Source: an uncultured Acetatifactor sp. (GTDB lineage Bacteria; Bacillota; Clostridia; Lachnospirales; Lachnospiraceae). Taken from it: 33,109 nt of DNA. A program made the translations under genes and the position numbers. Location of the stretch: contig CANQUQ010000023.1 of NCBI GenBank assembly GCA_947627115.1, positions 1 to 33,109 on the forward strand, in the 5' to 3' direction. The notes below the pieces were generated by a model. That model searched no databases and had not been told where the DNA came from. It saw only the letters and a list, made by a program, of their open reading frames with translations. Of the stretch, positions 8,537-15,382 are shown piece by piece. The stretch's first letter is position 1, and each line of letters opens with the position of its first letter.

Positions 8537-8923
8537 ATGGCTTTACCCAATGCATACGCACAGTACAATAACAGTAAGGTTCTAACGGCTTCGCCCGCCG
8601 AGCTTACCCTGATGCTCTATGAGGGAGCGATTAAGTTCTGTAATATTGCGATCCTGGCTGTTGAACAGAAGGACGTGGAGAAGGCTCACGTGCATATCAC
8701 CAAGGTGGAGCGGATCGTCGACTATTTCCGTCAGACGCTTGATATGAAATACCCGGTGGCGGAGGATTTTGACCGCGTGTATTCTTATCTCAGCCAGAGA
8801 CTGGTGGAGGCCAATATTAAGAAGGACGGAGCCATACTGGAGGAAGTCAATACGCATCTGCGCGCCATGCGCGACACCTGGAAGGAAGTAATGAAGATCA
8901 ACAGGGAGAAAGGAACGGCATGA
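8537..8923 (+). CDS. fliS: Flagellin export chaperone FliS
   Basis: FliS binds the C-terminal disordered region of flagellin in the cytoplasm, prevents early polymerisation and delivers flagellin to the export gate. The 128-residue product has the canonical start MALPNAYAQYNNSKVLTASP and the helix motif LTLMLYEGAIKF. ATG 8528 is in frame, but it sits directly against the ribosome-binding site AGGCAGG (8521-8527), so ATG 8537, 9 nt from it and matching family starts, is chosen. The gene ends in an ATGA overlap with the next coding region, which indicates translational coupling. The core AGGATG at the ribosome-binding site also resembles part of a CsrA site, but the match is weak. Confidence 0.94.
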   Translation: MALPNAYAQYNNSKVLTASPAELTLMLYEGAIKFCNIAILAVEQKDVEKAHVHITKVERIVDYFRQTLDMKYPVAEDFDRVYSYLSQRLVEANIKKDGAILEEVNTHLRAMRDTWKEVMKINREKGTA

Positions 8924-9396
8924 CAGGGAACTATCTGACTCTCTTGGAGGAAAGCCTGCAGAACAAGCTGCAGGTCATGGAGGAAGTGCAGCAGTACAAT
9001 CAGCGGCAGCAGGAGCTCTTTCAATCGGAGGAAGCGGACATTGACCGCTTTGACGAATATGTGGAGGAAAAGGGAAAGCTGATCGAGAAGCTGAATGCGC
9101 TGGACAACGGTTTTGAGGCTCTCTACGCCCAGGTGGCCGAGGAGCTGAAGGGGAACCGTGAGAAGTATAAGGATCAGATCAAACGGCTGCAGGAGCTTGT
9201 GACAAAGGTGATGGACAGCAGCGTCGCGATTCAGGCCCAGGAGGCCCGCAACAAAAAGCTTGTGGAGGATTTCTTCCGCAAGGAGCGGGAGGGGATCCGG
9301 GCAGGAAGGAAGAGCTCCAAGGCTGCTTACGATTATTACAAGAGCATGAATCGTTCCTCTGTGGTGCTCCCACAGTTCCTGGATAGTAAGAAGTAA
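8920..9396 (+). CDS. FliT/FlgN-like flagellar chaperone (small coiled-coil protein)
   Basis: This 158-residue, strongly charged, all-helical protein overlaps fliS by four bases (ATGA). Its composition (long Glu/Gln/Lys heptads through about residue 125, including EEKGKLIEKLNALDNGFEAL) and its place after fliD-fliS are those of FliT or FlgN-type export chaperones, which hold FliD or FlgK/FlgL in the cytoplasm before secretion. Sequence conservation in these families is low, so the choice between FliT and FlgN is made from position, not motif. A strong terminator follows the stop codon directly, so this is the last gene of the flagellar operon. Confidence 0.7.
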   Translation: MTGNYLTLLEESLQNKLQVMEEVQQYNQRQQELFQSEEADIDRFDEYVEEKGKLIEKLNALDNGFEALYAQVAEELKGNREKYKDQIKRLQELVTKVMDSSVAIQAQEARNKKLVEDFFRKEREGIRAGRKSSKAAYDYYKSMNRSSVVLPQFLDSKK

Positions 9397-9397
9397 C

Positions 9398-9425
9398 AAA
9401 GGGGTGGCTTCGGCCGCCCTTTTTC
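9398..9425 (+). terminator. Rho-independent terminator of the flagellar operon
   Basis: The stem pairs AAAGGGGTGGC with GCCGCCCTTT around a TTCG tetraloop (one bulge, one wobble pair) and is followed by a T-rich tail. It starts immediately after the stop codon of the FliT-like gene. Confidence 0.85.
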
Positions 9426-9481
9426 GTTTTATTTTTTTGTATTATTTTTCTTAAAAGTAGATGAAAAAGGTTCAATTTTGC

Positions 9482-9510
9482 TTGCAAAAAACTACAAGAT
9501 ATCATATAGT
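9482..9510 (+). promoter_or_regulatory. Vegetative promoter for the HTH regulator-glf pair
   Basis: TTGCAA (9482-9487) and TATAGT (9505-9510) are separated by 17 nt, a good sigma-A type promoter. It lies about 50 nt upstream of the next start codon and just downstream of the flagellar terminator. Confidence 0.6.
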
Positions 9511-9556
9511 AATCGTACAGGCTAAACTATAAATGCTAGTTAACGGAGGAAAGATT

Positions 9557-9907
9557 ATGACAAAAGCGGAAGTGTTGAAAAAAGAGATATTAAGTCAATA
9601 TCGCAGTGTGAGGCAGTTCGCTCTGGAGATGGGAATACCGTACAGCACTCTGGTCACTGCGCTTGAGCGCGGGATCGAGGGTATGGCTTACGGCACCGTG
9701 ATCAGGATGTGCGACAGGCTGAATCTGAATCCTGTGGACTTTTCGGCTCTGGACAAGGACACTTCTCTGGGCGCTCAGCTCCTGGAGAACCGCGTCATGC
9801 AGTCCTATATAAAGCTCAACCAGACCGGACGGGACAGGATCCTGGAGCTGATGGAGGATTTCGGACAGATCGAAAGGTACAGGGCGAAGGGGAAAAAGGG
9901 CAAATGA
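9557..9907 (+). CDS. Helix-turn-helix (XRE/Cro-like) DNA-binding protein
   Basis: The 116-residue product has a phage-repressor-type helix-turn-helix at residues about 17-60, with the helix pair SVRQFALEMGIPYSTLVTAL and a further segment GTVIRMCDRLNLNP. The C-terminal half is helical and charged and ends in a lysine-rich tail (RYRAKGKKGK). Frames starting at 9533 are possible, but ATG 9557 has a clear GGAGGA site. It overlaps glf by four bases (ATGA), so the two are made together. It may be an autoregulator of this two-gene unit or control envelope genes elsewhere; nothing in the sequence identifies the target. No effector domain is recognised. Confidence 0.75.
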   Translation: MTKAEVLKKEILSQYRSVRQFALEMGIPYSTLVTALERGIEGMAYGTVIRMCDRLNLNPVDFSALDKDTSLGAQLLENRVMQSYIKLNQTGRDRILELMEDFGQIERYRAKGKKGK

Positions 9908-11028
9908 AATATGACTATCTGATTGTCGGGGCAGGACTGTATGGGGCTGTGTTCGCCTGCGAAATGAAGAGAGCAGGAAAGAAATGTCTGGTCATTGACA
10001 GAAGAGACCATATTGGCGGAAATATTTATACAAAGTGCCGGAACGGCATTCAGGTCCACAGATACGGCGCTCATATTTTTCACACCTCCGACAAAAAGGT
10101 ATGGGACTATATTAACCGCTTCGCGGAGTTCAACAACTATGTGAATGCCCCGGTGGCAGTGTATAAGGACGAGCTGTATAATCTGCCCTTTAATATGAAC
10201 ACCTTCAGCAAAATGTGGGAGATCAGGACTCCGAGGGAGGCCAGGGAGATCATCGAGAAGCAGCGGCGGGAGGCCGCGGTGGAAAGCCCTGAGAATCTGG
10301 AGGAGCAGGCGTTGAACCTGGTGGGAAGAGACGTGTATGAAAAGCTGGTGAAGGGCTACACGGAAAAGCAGTGGGGCAGGAGCTGTACGGAGCTTCCCGC
10401 TTTTATCATTAAAAGACTTCCTGTCCGTTTCACTTATGACAATAATTATTTCACGGACCGCTATCAGGGAATTCCCCTGGGGGGCTATACTCCCATTGTG
10501 GAAAAAATGCTGGAGGGAATTCCTGTCAGGCTCGGAATCAGCTATAAGGAGCTTTTGGAAAAAAACGGCGCCGCGCCAGAGCCGGACACCTTTGAGACGG
10601 TGCTCTACACCGGTATGATCGACGAGTATTTCGATTACCGCCTGGGAGAGCTGCAGTACCGCTCCCTCCGTTTCGAGGAGGAGCTGCTGGAGGGCGTGGA
10701 TAATTACCAGGGCAATGCGGTCGTAAATTACACGGAGAGGGAGGTGCCCTACACCCGGATCATAGAGCATAAGCATTTTGAGTTCGGGAAACAGCCCGAC
10801 ACGGTAATCACCAGGGAATATCCGGCGGCCTGGCAGAGAGGGGATGAGCCCTACTATCCCATCAACGACGAGCGCAACGGCACGCTGTACCGTCAGTATA
10901 AGGAATTGGCGGCGGGGGAACCGAATGTGATCTTCGGCGGCAGACTGGGGATGTATCAATATTATGACATGGACAAGGTGATTGCTGAAGCGCTGAAGCT
11001 GGCGGAGGACAGACTGAAGATAAACTGA
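9904..11028 (+). CDS. glf: UDP-galactopyranose mutase
   Basis: Glf is an FAD-dependent enzyme that converts UDP-galactopyranose to UDP-galactofuranose for cell-surface glycans. The N-terminus has the dinucleotide-binding motif (IVGAGLYGAVFACEMKRAG, glycines 9, 11 and 14) and the second flavin motif around IDRRDHIGGN. The family segments RYGAHIFHTSDKKVWDYINR and YTEKQWGRS, then RFTYDNNYFTDRYQGIPLGG, are intact. The length of 374 aa is normal. An in-frame ATG at 9709 lies inside the preceding gene and is rejected; ATG 9904 overlaps the upstream stop. A terminator follows. Together with rfbD and the membrane glycosyltransferase in this window it points to a galactofuranose/rhamnose-containing envelope polymer. 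Confidence 0.93.
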   Translation: MKYDYLIVGAGLYGAVFACEMKRAGKKCLVIDRRDHIGGNIYTKCRNGIQVHRYGAHIFHTSDKKVWDYINRFAEFNNYVNAPVAVYKDELYNLPFNMNTFSKMWEIRTPREAREIIEKQRREAAVESPENLEEQALNLVGRDVYEKLVKGYTEKQWGRSCTELPAFIIKRLPVRFTYDNNYFTDRYQGIPLGGYTPIVEKMLEGIPVRLGISYKELLEKNGAAPEPDTFETVLYTGMIDEYFDYRLGELQYRSLRFEEELLEGVDNYQGNAVVNYTEREVPYTRIIEHKHFEFGKQPDTVITREYPAAWQRGDEPYYPINDERNGTLYRQYKELAAGEPNVIFGGRLGMYQYYDMDKVIAEALKLAEDRLKIN

Positions 11029-11038
11029 AGAAAATCAT

Positions 11039-11074
11039 AAAAAAGCTTCCTGATTTCCCGTCAGGAAGCTTTTT
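11039..11074. terminator. Bidirectional terminator between glf and the FliD-like gene
   Basis: A 13- to 14-bp near-perfect stem (AAAAGCTTCCTGA with TCAGGAAGCTTTT) surrounds a 7-nt loop. It has an A run on the left and a T run on the right, so it reads as a terminator in both directions. The right arm overlaps the stop codon of the - strand gene. Confidence 0.88.
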
Positions 11075-12368
11075 AACAATAGCTGTTGAACATCATGCCG
11101 CTGTAGGCGCTTGGCGCGTAGGGACTGATGAAATTGTGCCCCGGATTCTTGTAAGCCACCATGGTCTTTTCCACGTAGTTCATGGGGTTCAGGGCCACCT
11201 GATCGCTCTTTCGGAGCAGCATGTCGGAAAAATTCTTTAAATAACCGAAGGTCTCCGTGATATCCTGTGACTGCATGGCGGCATCCCGCAGCATATCTCT
11301 GTCCAGATCCAGCGTGCCGTCCTCCGCCATGGTAAAGCCCATGGCCTCCAGGGGGCTGCCGTACATCAGAGCAATTCCTTTCAGCTCCTGCACCAGCTGT
11401 CTGCTCTTGGTCTGAGAGCCGAGATAGCTGGAAGCGGCCTTCATAAATTCATTGTAGCCGCCGATCAGGTGCGTCACATTGTCTGTCAGAGATTCTACGT
11501 CCGTCTTTATGCCGATCCTTACGGGGCGGCCATCCGGACTGACATTCTTCAGGTTGACATCGTACAGCTTGCCGACAGTAAAGTGGTTGGAACCGGCCGT
11601 GCGCTCTTCGCCGTTCACCAGGATCTCGGCGTTGGAGGCCTGATGGCTGATAAAATCCAATCCGAAGTAATCCACAGTGCCGGAAGTCTTGCTGGTATGG
11701 GAGTCGCTGACGGAGAACAGCTGGCTCTTGTCCTGTGACAGACCCGTGGCTTCCGAGGAGAGCCGCAGGGCAGTCCTGCCCTCGGACTCGGCGATATCGG
11801 CCTTCACGCCGATGCCGGAGTTGTTCAGCAGACGGACCAGACGCTCCTGAACATCCCGGTTCGTTTCATTCTCGCTGATGGCGAACTGAAATTCATAGTT
11901 CATGTCGTTGATGCCTATGTCGAAGGAATAGGTATCGGGGGGCAGCGCTACCCTTGCATCAGGAAGAAAGAGACCCAGGTTTTCCTGCGGGGATGCGAGA
12001 GACCGCACCTCAAGCTCCAGAGAGGGCACCGGGCCGTCAAGCTCCTGAGAGCCGATGTAGGAGGCGGTCACGACCTCGTCGTCGGAGGAGTAAGCGCTCT
12101 TCTTGCTGAACAGGCCCTTTTCCTCTAGGCCGCCCAGCTGGGCGATGGTATTGTGCAGCTCGCGGGCATTTTCCTTCAGATCCACTGCGTAATTCTGCGT
12201 TTCCTTACTTGTAGTAGGAAGATACCACGGGGCGTCGATATTCATTTTGACAATGGAATTATACACACTGCGAAGCTCGCTTTTTTTGTGAGCGTCGTAC
12301 CGCGTGAGCGGCTTCGGTGCATAAGCGGTGAGATAATTGTTGTATACCGCATTGAGAATAGAGCTCAT
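11073..12368 (-). CDS. Diverged FliD-like flagellar cap family protein (solitary paralog)
   Basis: This 431-residue protein shows FliD features only in its second half: the FliD_C-like helix VESLTDNVTHLIGGYNEFMK, and the segment GSPLEAMGFTMAEDGTLDLD, which matches the 'L-G-I-x-x-x-x-D-G-x-L' pattern of FliD. The canonical N-terminal LSGLMSGMDTESIV signature and the C-terminal coiled coil are absent. Instead it starts MSSILNAVYNNYLTAY and ends in a Tyr/Pro-rich tail closing with Cys. No signal peptide or membrane segment is visible. ATG 12368 is chosen over the in-frame GTG at 12374 because GGAGG lies 7 nt upstream of the ATG. The gene is alone on the - strand, with its own promoter at 12481-12509 and a shared terminator. 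It could be an alternative cap, a regulator of capping or a secreted relative; the function is inferred from distant similarity. Confidence 0.7.
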   Translation of the reverse strand: MSSILNAVYNNYLTAYAPKPLTRYDAHKKSELRSVYNSIVKMNIDAPWYLPTTSKETQNYAVDLKENARELHNTIAQLGGLEEKGLFSKKSAYSSDDEVVTASYIGSQELDGPVPSLELEVRSLASPQENLGLFLPDARVALPPDTYSFDIGINDMNYEFQFAISENETNRDVQERLVRLLNNSGIGVKADIAESEGRTALRLSSEATGLSQDKSQLFSVSDSHTSKTSGTVDYFGLDFISHQASNAEILVNGEERTAGSNHFTVGKLYDVNLKNVSPDGRPVRIGIKTDVESLTDNVTHLIGGYNEFMKAASSYLGSQTKSRQLVQELKGIALMYGSPLEAMGFTMAEDGTLDLDRDMLRDAAMQSQDITETFGYLKNFSDMLLRKSDQVALNPMNYVEKTMVAYKNPGHNFISPYAPSAYSGMMFNSYC

Positions 12369-12416
12369 TGCCACGCCTCCTTTCTTCCTTGAATGAGTGA
12401 CAATCCGGAAACGGCA

Positions 12417-12460
12417 GATTGAAAATCCTTTTTCAATCCGGGATCAGTGCCTACTGACCC
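12417..12460 (-). promoter_or_regulatory. Hairpin-rich 5' leader of the FliD-like gene
   Basis: Between the promoter and the start codon the leader of about 105 nt contains two adjacent hairpins. One is a 9-bp perfect stem with a 4-nt loop (GATTGAAAA 12417-12425 with TTTTCAATC 12430-12438). The other is a shorter stem, TCAGT (12444-12448) with ACTGA (12453-12457), extended by flanking G-C pairs. Neither has a T tract, so they are not terminators; a role in mRNA stability or control is possible. Confidence 0.4.
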
Positions 12461-12480
12461 ACTTTTCTATAATTATGTTC

Positions 12481-12509
12481 ATTGTAACACATTACATATG
12501 AAGAAACAA
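12481..12509 (-). promoter_or_regulatory. Vegetative promoter of the FliD-like gene
   Basis: Read on the - strand, TTGTTT (12504-12509) and TACAAT (12481-12486) are separated by exactly 17 nt. Transcription would start near 12474. No sigma-28 element is seen upstream of this gene, unlike flaG-fliD. Confidence 0.55.
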
Positions 12510-12595
12510 GTGACATAATGTGAAAAAATTGCCTTGATAAATTGGTGAAAGTTGTGTAAATTGCGGGCAGGAACGAGGATGATCTGAAAAAACAG

Positions 12596-12624
12596 TTGAC
12601 GGAATGAAGAGCCTGTGTTATAGT
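12596..12624 (+). promoter_or_regulatory. Promoter of the rpmG-secE-nusG-rplK-rplA operon
   Basis: TTGACG (12596-12601) and TATAGT (12619-12624) with 17-nt spacing form a strong sigma-A type promoter. About 90 nt of leader follow before rpmG. The 345-nt gap 12369-12712 otherwise holds the divergent promoter and leader of the - strand gene; no tRNA-Trp gene, often found here in other bacteria, is visible. Confidence 0.75.
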
Positions 12625-12712
12625 AATCAGGCTAGATGAGATTTCAGGTCTTTTTTTTATGCTTAAAATAGTGGGAGAAAAGAGCCGGGAGTAAACGAGT
12701 GGAGGTGGCAAG

Positions 12713-12862
12713 ATGCGTACTAAAATAACTTTGGCATGTACCGAATGCAAGCAGCGTAATTACAATACGACCAAGGATAAGAAGACTCATCCTGACAGGA
12801 TGGAAATCAAGAAGTATTGCAGATTCTGTAAAACGCATACCCTGCACAAGGAGACCAAGTAA
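12713..12862 (+). CDS. rpmG: 50S ribosomal protein L33 (zinc-binding form)
   Basis: This 49-residue protein is a complete L33: [20 protein letters not shown] followed by [16 protein letters not shown]. Cys9, Cys12, Cys36 and Cys39 form the two CxxC pairs of the zinc-ribbon (C+) type. Many Firmicutes also carry a cysteine-free copy used under zinc limitation; none is in this window. The start ATG follows GGAGGTGG. secE starts 21 nt downstream, which matches the conserved rpmG-secE-nusG order. Confidence 0.95.
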   Translation: MRTKITLACTECKQRNYNTTKDKKTHPDRMEIKKYCRFCKTHTLHKETK

Positions 12863-12883
12863 GAGGTCGGGAAAGGATCAATT

Positions 12884-13087
12884 ATGGGAAGTTCCACAGA
12901 AAAGCATGCACGTTCCGGTTTCTTCAAGGGAGTAAAATCGGAATTTAAGAAAATTTCATGGCCGGACAGACAGTCCACTTTAAAGCAGTCCGTTGCAGTA
13001 GTGATTCTCTCTGTCGTAGTGGGGATCATCATTGCTCTGATCGACTATGTGGTAAAGTACGGCGTGAACTTCTTGACATCAATTTAA
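12884..13087 (+). CDS. secE: Preprotein translocase subunit SecE
   Basis: SecE clamps the two halves of the SecY channel in the cytoplasmic membrane. The 67-residue product has the short Gram-positive form: an amphipathic helix with the conserved KSEFKKISWPDRQSTLKQS (about residues 18-36) and a single membrane segment (about residues 37-63, rich in Val and Ile). The start ATG lies 6 nt after GAAAGGA. It sits between rpmG and nusG as usual. Confidence 0.96.
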   Translation: MGSSTEKHARSGFFKGVKSEFKKISWPDRQSTLKQSVAVVILSVVVGIIIALIDYVVKYGVNFLTSI

Positions 13088-13102
13088 ACTGGGGGCAATC
13101 TT

Positions 13103-13624
13103 ATGGCAGAGGCAAAGTGGTATGTAGTTCATACCTATTCAGGATATGAGAACAAGGTCAAAGCCAATATTGAGAAGACCATCGAAAACAACAAGCATCT
13201 CGCGGAGAAGATCCTTGAGGTGCGGGTTCCGATGCAGGACGTGGTGGAGCTGAAGAACGGGGCCAGAAAGACCGTTCAGAAAAAGATGTTTCCGGGTTAT
13301 GTGCTCCTCAATATGGAAATGAATGACGACACCTGGTATGTTGTCCGCAACACGCGCGGCGTCACCGGTTTTGTGGGACCGGGAAGCAAGCCTGTCCCCC
13401 TGACGGAGGCGGAGATGAAGCCGCTGGGCATCAAGACGGAGAATGTCACCATCGACTTTGTGGAGGGCGACAGTATCGCCGTCGTAGCCGGTGTGTGGAA
13501 GGATACCGTGGGCGTGGTTCAGAAGCTGGACTTCGGCAAGCAGACGGCTACCATCAACGTGGAGCTGTTCGGCAGAGAGACCCCGGTGGAGATCAGCTTT
13601 GCAGAGGTGCGAAAGCTGCAGTAA
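13103..13624 (+). CDS. nusG: Transcription termination/antitermination protein NusG
   Basis: NusG binds the RNA polymerase clamp, modulates pausing and couples transcription to translation or Rho. The 173-residue protein has an NGN domain (AKWYVVHTYSGYENKVKANI at the N-terminus and VRNTRGVTGFVGPG near residues 74-94) and a C-terminal KOW domain (VEGDSIAVVAGVWKDTVGVV). Length and motifs are normal and no insertion domain is present. The ribosome-binding site is GGGGG. It is followed by a 159-nt structured leader before rplK. Confidence 0.96.
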   Translation: MAEAKWYVVHTYSGYENKVKANIEKTIENNKHLAEKILEVRVPMQDVVELKNGARKTVQKKMFPGYVLLNMEMNDDTWYVVRNTRGVTGFVGPGSKPVPLTEAEMKPLGIKTENVTIDFVEGDSIAVVAGVWKDTVGVVQKLDFGKQTATINVELFGRETPVEISFAEVRKLQ

Positions 13625-13674
13625 ACAGTGAACAAGGTATTTTCCGGCTGCGGCCGGTCAATATAGGCAACAGA

Positions 13675-13757
13675 GTGGGAGCAGGAGCGGGACGGCCCGC
13701 ACACCCTGCGCCGAGATGCCGTTAGCAGCAGATCCGCCCACGGCGGACGATAACGGC
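13675..13757 (+). promoter_or_regulatory. Structured rplK leader, candidate L1-binding autoregulatory site
   Basis: Two consecutive hairpins fill the nusG-rplK spacer. The first has GCAGG (13681-13685) pairing with CCTGC (13705-13709) and GCGGG (13687-13691) pairing with CCCGC (13696-13700), separated by a 1/4 asymmetric internal loop. GTGGGAG (13675-13681) at its base matches a conserved string of the 23S rRNA L1-binding stalk as I recall it. The second has GCCGTTA (13718-13724) with TAACGGC (13751-13757) outside TCCGCC/GGCGGA (13733-13747). In other bacteria L1 represses the rplK-rplA mRNA by binding an rRNA-like site here. Confidence 0.5.
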
Positions 13758-13783
13758 CTACCACAATTTTAGGAGGTGCCAAA

Positions 13784-14209
13784 ATGGCAAAGAAAGTAGA
13801 AGGCTATATCAAGTTACAGATTCCTGCCGGCAAAGCAACACCGGCTCCGCCTGTCGGACCTGCACTGGGTCAGCACGGCGTGAACATCGTTGAATTCACA
13901 AAGCAGTTCAACGCCAGGACCGCCGACAAGGGTGATGTCATCATCCCCGTGGTAATCACCGTGTATGCAGACAGATCTTTCAGTTTCATTACGAAGACGC
14001 CCCCTGCGGCAGTGCTGCTGAAGAAGGCCTGCAACCTGCAGTCGGGTTCTGCGGTTCCCAACAAGAACAAGGTCGCCAAGATCTCCAAGGCGAAGCTTCA
14101 GGAGATCGCCGAGACAAAGATGCCCGATCTGAATGCGGCAAGCCTGGAGGCTGCCATGAGCATGATCGCGGGTACTGCGCGCAGTATGGGAATTACAGTA
14201 GAGGACTAA
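13784..14209 (+). CDS. rplK: 50S ribosomal protein L11
   Basis: L11 forms the base of the ribosomal stalk and binds the GTPase-centre rRNA. The 141-residue protein is full length: the N-terminal domain has the proline-rich segment [20 protein letters not shown], and the C-terminal rRNA-binding domain ends in [14 protein letters not shown] strong TAGGAGGTG site precedes the ATG. It is paired with rplA 103 nt downstream, and its leader carries structure consistent with L1 feedback control. Confidence 0.97.
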   Translation: MAKKVEGYIKLQIPAGKATPAPPVGPALGQHGVNIVEFTKQFNARTADKGDVIIPVVITVYADRSFSFITKTPPAAVLLKKACNLQSGSAVPNKNKVAKISKAKLQEIAETKMPDLNAASLEAAMSMIAGTARSMGITVED

Positions 14210-14230
14210 AGGGCGGAAAGAATTTTCGGG

Positions 14231-14289
14231 GCATCTGAGGATGCGCCGGCAGCTTTCAAGAATATGATTGGGAGACAACAAAGGTTGTC
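14231..14289 (+). other. Two small hairpins in the rplK-rplA spacer
   Basis: GCATC/GATGC (14231-14244, 4-nt loop) and GACAAC/GTTGTC (14274-14289, 4-nt loop) lie between the L11 and L1 genes. Neither is followed by a T tract. They could set rplA translation or mRNA processing; no function can be assigned. Confidence 0.3.
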
Positions 14290-14312
14290 GCTGGAACCTA
14301 GGAGGTAAAATA

Positions 14313-15002
14313 ATGAAACATGGTAAGAAATATACCGAGGCAGCAAAGCTTGTAGACCGCGCTGTATTCTATGAGCCGGACGATGCGATCGCTCTGGTAA
14401 AGAAGACTGCAACGGCGAAATTCGATGAGACTATCGAGGTGCACATCAGGACCGGCTGTGACGGCCGTCACGCCGAACAGCAGATCCGCGGTGCGGTGGT
14501 GCTGCCCAACGGAACAGGTAAGACGGTAAAGGTCCTTGTATTTGCAAAGGGTGATAAGGTCAACGAGGCAGAGGCAGCCGGAGCCGACTATGTGGGCGGC
14601 GAGGAGCTGATCCCCAAAATTCAGAACGACGGCTGGCTCGATTTCGATGTAGTGGTAGCTACGCCTGACATGATGGGCGTGGTCGGCCGTCTCGGTAAGG
14701 TCCTGGGTCCTAAGGGCCTGATGCCGAACCCCAAGGCCGGTACCGTGACCATGGACGTGGCAAAAGCTATCGCGGATATCAAAGCCGGTAAGATCGAGTA
14801 CAGGCTCGACAAGACCAACATCGTGCATGTGCCCGTAGGCAAGGCTTCCTTCACGGAGGAGGCTCTGAAGGAGAACTTCAATGCTCTGATGGACGCCATT
14901 GTCAAGGCCCGTCCCAGCGCGCTGAAGGGCCAGTATCTGAAGAGCATTACCCTGACCAGCACCATGGGCCCCGGTGTGAAGGTGAACACTGCCAAGTATT
15001 GA
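14313..15002 (+). CDS. rplA: 50S ribosomal protein L1
   Basis: L1 forms the mobile L1 stalk and is a translational repressor of its own operon in many bacteria. The 229-residue product has the standard length and the conserved segments [17 protein letters not shown] and [21 protein letters not shown] in frame at 14268 would add 15 unrelated residues; ATG 14313 with AGGAGGT 7 nt upstream is clearly the start. A terminator and a new promoter follow, so rplA ends the nusG-rplKA transcription unit. Confidence 0.97.
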   Translation: MKHGKKYTEAAKLVDRAVFYEPDDAIALVKKTATAKFDETIEVHIRTGCDGRHAEQQIRGAVVLPNGTGKTVKVLVFAKGDKVNEAEAAGADYVGGEELIPKIQNDGWLDFDVVVATPDMMGVVGRLGKVLGPKGLMPNPKAGTVTMDVAKAIADIKAGKIEYRLDKTNIVHVPVGKASFTEEALKENFNALMDAIVKARPSALKGQYLKSITLTSTMGPGVKVNTAKY

Positions 15003-15003
15003 T

Positions 15004-15096
15004 CTGCGCATGCTGTTGCGCAGGCGGCGTGACAGGAGAATAGAGAGACTGCATGGGCAGAGCCGCGGATTTCCGGGTTCTGCCCTGTTTTTATTT
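15004..15096 (+). terminator. Terminator after rplA, preceded by an extra hairpin
   Basis: A hairpin CTGCGCA/TGCGCAG (15004-15023) lies just after the stop codon. The terminator is a 13-bp stem with one bulge (GGGCAGAGCC-g-CGG with CCG-GGTTCTGCCC, 15055-15085), an ATTT loop and the tail TGTTTTTATTT. The 380-nt rplA-rplJ gap holds these, a promoter and the L10 leader. Confidence 0.85.
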
Positions 15097-15148
15097 ACAA
15101 TTTAGAAAGGAAAATCATGTGAAAGATCGAAAACAGGATTTTTGGGGG

Positions 15149-15178
15149 TTGACGGATACCGCCCTTCTGTGATATAGT
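15149..15178 (+). promoter_or_regulatory. Promoter of rplJ-rplL
   Basis: TTGACG (15149-15154) and TATAGT (15173-15178) are separated by 18 nt. Transcription would begin near 15185, at the 5' edge of the L10 leader. Confidence 0.7.
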
Positions 15179-15179
15179 A

Positions 15180-15303
15180 CTAACGGTCGTAAGACCGTGC
15201 CGAAGACAGCAGGTCCCGCGCAGCGGGGTAAGCGAGAGCGCCTGCCGAGGAAAGAGTTATGTGTAAGACTTTTTGCCTTCCTGTCTTCAGGGAGGCTTTT
15301 CTT
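15180..15303 (+). ncRNA. Ribosomal protein L10 leader with attenuator
   Basis: The leader begins with a 6-bp hairpin with a GUAA (GNRA) tetraloop (ACGGTC/GACCGT, 15183-15198). The L10-binding element follows: AGACAGCAGG ... CCTGCCGAGG (15204-15250), in which GCAGG pairs with CCTGC and encloses CCCGC/GCGGG and a small GAGA-capped helix. This is the kink-turn arrangement known for L10(L12)4 autoregulatory leaders. A terminator-like hairpin (GCCTTCCTG with CAGGGAGGC, 15275-15296, then TTTTCTT) follows 80 nt before rplJ and would serve as the attenuator. Excess L10-L12 complex is expected to favour termination. Confidence 0.82.
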
Positions 15304-15382
15304 ATAAGCAGACTCCTTTCGGCGGGGGACATGGTACCTGCGGTTCCCATGGTTCCCATAAAATTCTATAAGGAGGTAGAAC

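Noticed and set aside
9709..9903. N-terminal extension of glf from an upstream in-frame ATG
   Set aside because: It lies in another frame of the HTH gene and adds 65 residues unlike any Glf. The ATG at 9904 gives the canonical N-terminus.
12625..12712. tRNA-Trp gene before rpmG-secE
   Set aside because: This neighbourhood often carries one in other bacteria, but no cloverleaf or CCA anticodon arm can be drawn here.
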